A DNA stretch of 26,770 nt. Origin: Bacteroidota bacterium. Its GTDB lineage: Bacteria; Bacteroidota; Bacteroidia; Flavobacteriales; Flavobacteriaceae. A model generated the notes under the pieces. It did no database searches and was not told the DNA's origin. It saw nothing but the letters and a program-made list of their open reading frames with translations. Location: the NCBI GenBank assembly GCA_023457535.1, contig JAEWLN010000191.1:1-26770 (forward strand), given 5' to 3'. Shown here one piece after another: positions 23,817 to 26,770 of the stretch. The translations under genes and the position numbers were made by a program. Position 1 is the stretch's first letter, and every line of letters begins with the position of its first letter.

Positions 23817-26770
23817 TTGGAACAGAACCAGCCCACAGCACCCGAAAAAAAGAAGCCGTCCACAGGCGTCAGGATCAGGAATTTCCTGTTGCGCGTCCTG
23901 CTTGTGCTCATTTTGCTGTTGATTGGCCTGGCCATTGCGCTTTCCTTGCCGTCGGTCCAAACGCGCATTGCCGAATACGCCACGTCGCGCATCAACGAGG
24001 ATTTCAAAACCGATATCCATATTGAAAAGGTGGCCGTGACCATTTTTGGCGGGGTCAAGCTCAAAGGCGTGATGATTTTCGACCACCACAAGGACACGCT
24101 CATTTACGCAAGCCGCATTAAAACTAACATTCTCGACGCCCAGCAGATGATCCAGGGCGATCTGCTCTTCGGGACGATCCGCATGGACGGCCTGGTCTTC
24201 AACCTCAAGCAATACAAAGCGGAAACCGATACGAACCTTGACCGGTTTGTGGCGCTGTTCGATTCGGACAAACCTTCATCGGGCAAAAAATTCCTCATGC
24301 GCGCCAAAAACGCATATTTCACGCGGTCGCGCTTTATCATGCTCGATGAGAACCGTCCAAACCCCAAGGATCTGGATTTGCGCAACATCAACGCGGAAAT
24401 CGCCAATTTCCAGATTTTCGGGCCCGATGTGAACATGGACATCAAAAAGATGGCAGCGCTCGACCACCGCGGGCTGTATGTCAAAAACCTGACCTCGAAA
24501 TTTACGTATACCAAGCGCAACATCAAGCTCGAAAGCCTCGATTTGCTGACCGAGGAATCGTTTTTAAAAGGCAAGGTCATCCTGAATTACAACCGAAAGG
24601 ATTTCGCCGATTTCAACAACAAAGTCCAATTTGACATCCGCGTGGACGATGCGCTTTTGTCGAGCAACGACATCCGGCATTTTTACAACGAGCTCGGAAA
24701 GGATAAAAAGTTCAAACTGCGGTCTTATGTGACCGGTACGCTCAACGATCTGACGGCTACCAAACTCCGGCTCGAGGACGATCGCGGCTCGCAGATCGTA
24801 GGCAACGTGAACTTCAAGAATTTGTTCGGGAAAACCCAGGACCAGTTTTTTTACATGAACGGGAATTTTTCGCGCGTGTCTTCCAATTATGCCGATCTGA
24901 CGTCGCTGCTGCCCAACGTGCTCGGAAAAAAATTGCCTACATCGCTTTCCAAACTCGGCAACTTCAACCTGAACGGGCGCGCGGAGATCACGGCCAAAAC
25001 CATCGATACGGAGTTCTTTTTGCGAACTGTGCTCGGCAATGTCAAGTCCGAGCTCACAATGACTGATATCGACAACATCGACAATGCCACGTATGTAGGG
25101 ACGATCATCCTGGACAATTTTGATTTGGGCTCCTTTCTCGAACGCACAGACGTGGGCCACGTATCGCTCAACGTGGACGTGGACGGAAAAGGATTCACTG
25201 AACAATACCTCGATACGCGCATTTCCGGCGACATCCACAAAATCAGGCTGCGCGATTACACCTACACGCGCGTGGTGGTCGACGGCAGTTTCAAAAAACC
25301 TTTTTTCAAAGGCGAACTCTATGTCAATGACCCCAATTTGTTCATGGATTTCGAGGGGCAGGTCAATTTTTCAAAAAAAGAATATGCGTACGATTTCCAC
25401 ACCAAGGTCGATTACGCCGATTTGTCCAAGCTCAAACTCGTCAAAGATTCCATTGCCGTGTTCAAAGGCGATGTGCGCATGGCCATTTCAGGCAATTCGC
25501 TCGACAATTTGAAAGGCGATGTGTTCATCAACCGAACGTCTTACCAAAACTCCAAAGACACTTATTATTTCGACGATTTTACGGTGCGTTCGTCATTCGA
25601 TCAGGACCGTGTCAGGACCATTTCGATCAATTCGCCCGATATCATCGACGGCAAGGTCGTAGGCAAGTTCGAGTTCGGGCAGTTGCGCAAAATGGTCGAG
25701 AATTCCTTGGGCAGCCTCTATGCCAATTATTCGCCGAACAAGGTCAAAAAAGGCCAGTTCCTGCGGTTCGATTTTACGATCTACAACAAAATCGTCGAGA
25801 TTTTCTATCCGGGGATCGTTATCGGGCAAAACACCAATTTCCGCGGCAGCATCAATTCGGACGACAACGATTTCAAGCTCAATTTCCGATCGCCTAAAAT
25901 CACTGCCTTTGAGAACGTCTTTGACAGCATCCGCGTGGACCTGGACAACAAGAACCCGCTTTACAACGCGTATATTTCGCTCGATTCGATCAAAACGCCG
26001 CAGTATAAAATATCGGATTTCAACCTGGTCAACATCACGACCAAAGATACTTTGTTCCTGCGCACCGAATTTAAAGGCGGCGATAAAGCGCAGGACATGT
26101 ACAACCTGAATTTGTACCATACGATCAACAAGGACCGGCAAAGCGTGGTGGGCGTCCAGAAATCGGAGCTTAAATTCAGGGACAATCTGTGGTTTTTGAA
26201 TGAAGGCGATGCCGGCGACAACAAAGTGGTGTTTGACAAATCGCTCAAAAATTTTGCGATCGACAATGTCGTGCTCTCGCATGAAGGTCAAAAAATCGAG
26301 CTCAACGGATGGCTCAAAAGCAACAACCACAAAGATCTCACGCTGCGCTTTACCGATGTCGAACTTGAAAAACTGCTGCCATCGCTCGGCAAATTCACGA
26401 TAGCCGGTCACATGGATGGCGTGATCAATTTCAAGGAAAATAATGCGGTTTACAAACCCACGGCCAAAGTCGCGATCGAAAACCTGTACCTCAATGGCGT
26501 AGAGCTCGGCGTGATGGACCTCACGATTGCGGGCGATGAAAAACTGCGCAAATTCTATGTCGATTCGAGCATTGAGAACCAAAATGTAGAGTCGTTCAGC
26601 GCGCAGGGCGAGGTAGAGATCGTGTCCGAACAAACCAAACTGGACCTCGATTTGAATTTTGAGGATTTCAATCTGGGTGTGCTCGGCTCAATCGGGAAAG
26701 GCGTTTTGTCCGACATCCGCGGATTTGCCTCCGGACGCGCCAACATTGGCGGCACGGCGCAGGATCTGGC
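23817..26770 (+). CDS. tamB: TamB-like translocation/assembly module protein, 3' end outside the window
   Basis: An open frame of 984 codons that leaves the window, divergent from tsaD. No ATG exists in frame upstream of the membrane helix, so TTG at 23817 is proposed: (M)EQNQPTAPEKKKPSTGVRIR, a basic cytoplasmic stub, then one membrane helix LLRVLLVLILLLIGLAIALS, then SVQTRIAEYATSRINEDF. The rest is the repetitive beta-strand pattern of an AsmA/TamB-type periplasmic protein: alternating short hydrophobic strands with Asp, Asn and Lys, for example DALLSSNDIRHFYN, LRLEDDRGSQIVGNV, INGW-like LNGWLKSNNHKDLTLRF. The C-terminal DUF490 domain would be beyond the edge. TamB proteins bridge the inner and outer membranes and move lipid or help outer-membrane assembly. 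Identity rests on architecture and gene neighbourhood. Confidence 0.85.
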   Translation, partial: MEQNQPTAPEKKKPSTGVRIRNFLLRVLLVLILLLIGLAIALSLPSVQTRIAEYATSRINEDFKTDIHIEKVAVTIFGGVKLKGVMIFDHHKDTLIYASRIKTNILDAQQMIQGDLLFGTIRMDGLVFNLKQYKAETDTNLDRFVALFDSDKPSSGKKFLMRAKNAYFTRSRFIMLDENRPNPKDLDLRNINAEIANFQIFGPDVNMDIKKMAALDHRGLYVKNLTSKFTYTKRNIKLESLDLLTEESFLKGKVILNYNRKDFADFNNKVQFDIRVDDALLSSNDIRHFYNELGKDKKFKLRSYVTGTLNDLTATKLRLEDDRGSQIVGNVNFKNLFGKTQDQFFYMNGNFSRVSSNYADLTSLLPNVLGKKLPTSLSKLGNFNLNGRAEITAKTIDTEFFLRTVLGNVKSELTMTDIDNIDNATYVGTIILDNFDLGSFLERTDVGHVSLNVDVDGKGFTEQYLDTRISGDIHKIRLRDYTYTRVVVDGSFKKPFFKGELYVNDPNLFMDFEGQVNFSKKEYAYDFHTKVDYADLSKLKLVKDSIAVFKGDVRMAISGNSLDNLKGDVFINRTSYQNSKDTYYFDDFTVRSSFDQDRVRTISINSPDIIDGKVVGKFEFGQLRKMVENSLGSLYANYSPNKVKKGQFLRFDFTIYNKIVEIFYPGIVIGQNTNFRGSINSDDNDFKLNFRSPKITAFENVFDSIRVDLDNKNPLYNAYISLDSIKTPQYKISDFNLVNITTKDTLFLRTEFKGGDKAQDMYNLNLYHTINKDRQSVVGVQKSELKFRDNLWFLNEGDAGDNKVVFDKSLKNFAIDNVVLSHEGQKIELNGWLKSNNHKDLTLRFTDVELEKLLPSLGKFTIAGHMDGVINFKENNAVYKPTAKVAIENLYLNGVELGVMDLTIAGDEKLRKFYVDSSIENQNVESFSAQGEVEIVSEQTKLDLDLNFEDFNLGVLGSIGKGVLSDIRGFASGRANIGGTAQDL

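Noticed and set aside
24564..26633. Long minus-strand frames (24564-25238, 25593-26633)
   Set aside because: They are antisense to the continuous tamB-like frame, which has a membrane helix and the right composition. They have no domain and are rich in Arg, Val, His and Phe as expected for a shadow.

Overview
The window comes from a member of the Bacteroidota, most likely the family Flavobacteriaceae. The evidence is a type IX secretion sorting domain on a secreted DUF4397 protein, promoter-like boxes of the TTG-N20-TAnnTTTG type, a lack of purine-rich Shine-Dalgarno sites, and a chromosomal gene order (tamB / tsaD-rsmE-DUF4159-AI-2E permease-methyltransferase) that I know from flavobacteria. 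Most of the content is ordinary core chromosome.

Layout: 1-1304 is the 3' part of hutH (histidine ammonia-lyase), cut by the window edge. A small charged ORF with its own terminator follows, then a secreted alpha/beta hydrolase. From 2598 to 8299 everything is on the minus strand: exonuclease III (xth) behind a fused zinc-protease/RimK ATP-grasp protein, a SAM methyltransferase, and clpC. The clpC terminator overlaps its stop codon and is duplicated in tandem. A divergent intergenic region with inverted repeats separates clpC from gyrA. gyrA is followed at 17 bases by an exported TPR protein and a strong terminator. Back on the minus strand are an NlpC/P60 cell-wall peptidase and a thiolase, separated by a 154-base stem-loop element with 20-base terminal inverted repeats.

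14845-15741 is a small RNA locus and the only accessory-looking part: a good promoter, tRNA-Ser(GCT), tRNA-Pro(TGG), a terminator, a very long AT-rich hairpin, three tandem units of 74-75 bases (tRNA length, each with a TCACGTGA palindrome), tRNA-Arg(TCT), nested inverted repeats, and a 53-codon relic that looks like the arm-binding domain of a tyrosine integrase embedded in TTGACACAA motifs. This looks like a worn integration site at the 3' side of a tRNA gene.

15874-23718 holds a DUF4397 protein (minus), a VanX-type dipeptidase (plus), and a compact minus-strand run: tsaD, rsmE, a DUF4159 protein whose signal peptide appears frameshifted, an AI-2E permease, a THUMP-like methyltransferase and an unknown secreted protein. 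Divergent from tsaD is the first part of a very long tamB-like gene, which leaves the window at the right edge.

I see no CRISPR array, no complete mobile element and no clear new defence or biosynthetic system. The most worthwhile unexplained items are the tRNA-sized tandem units with the neighbouring integrase relic, the terminal-inverted-repeat element, and the frameshift in the DUF4159 gene.
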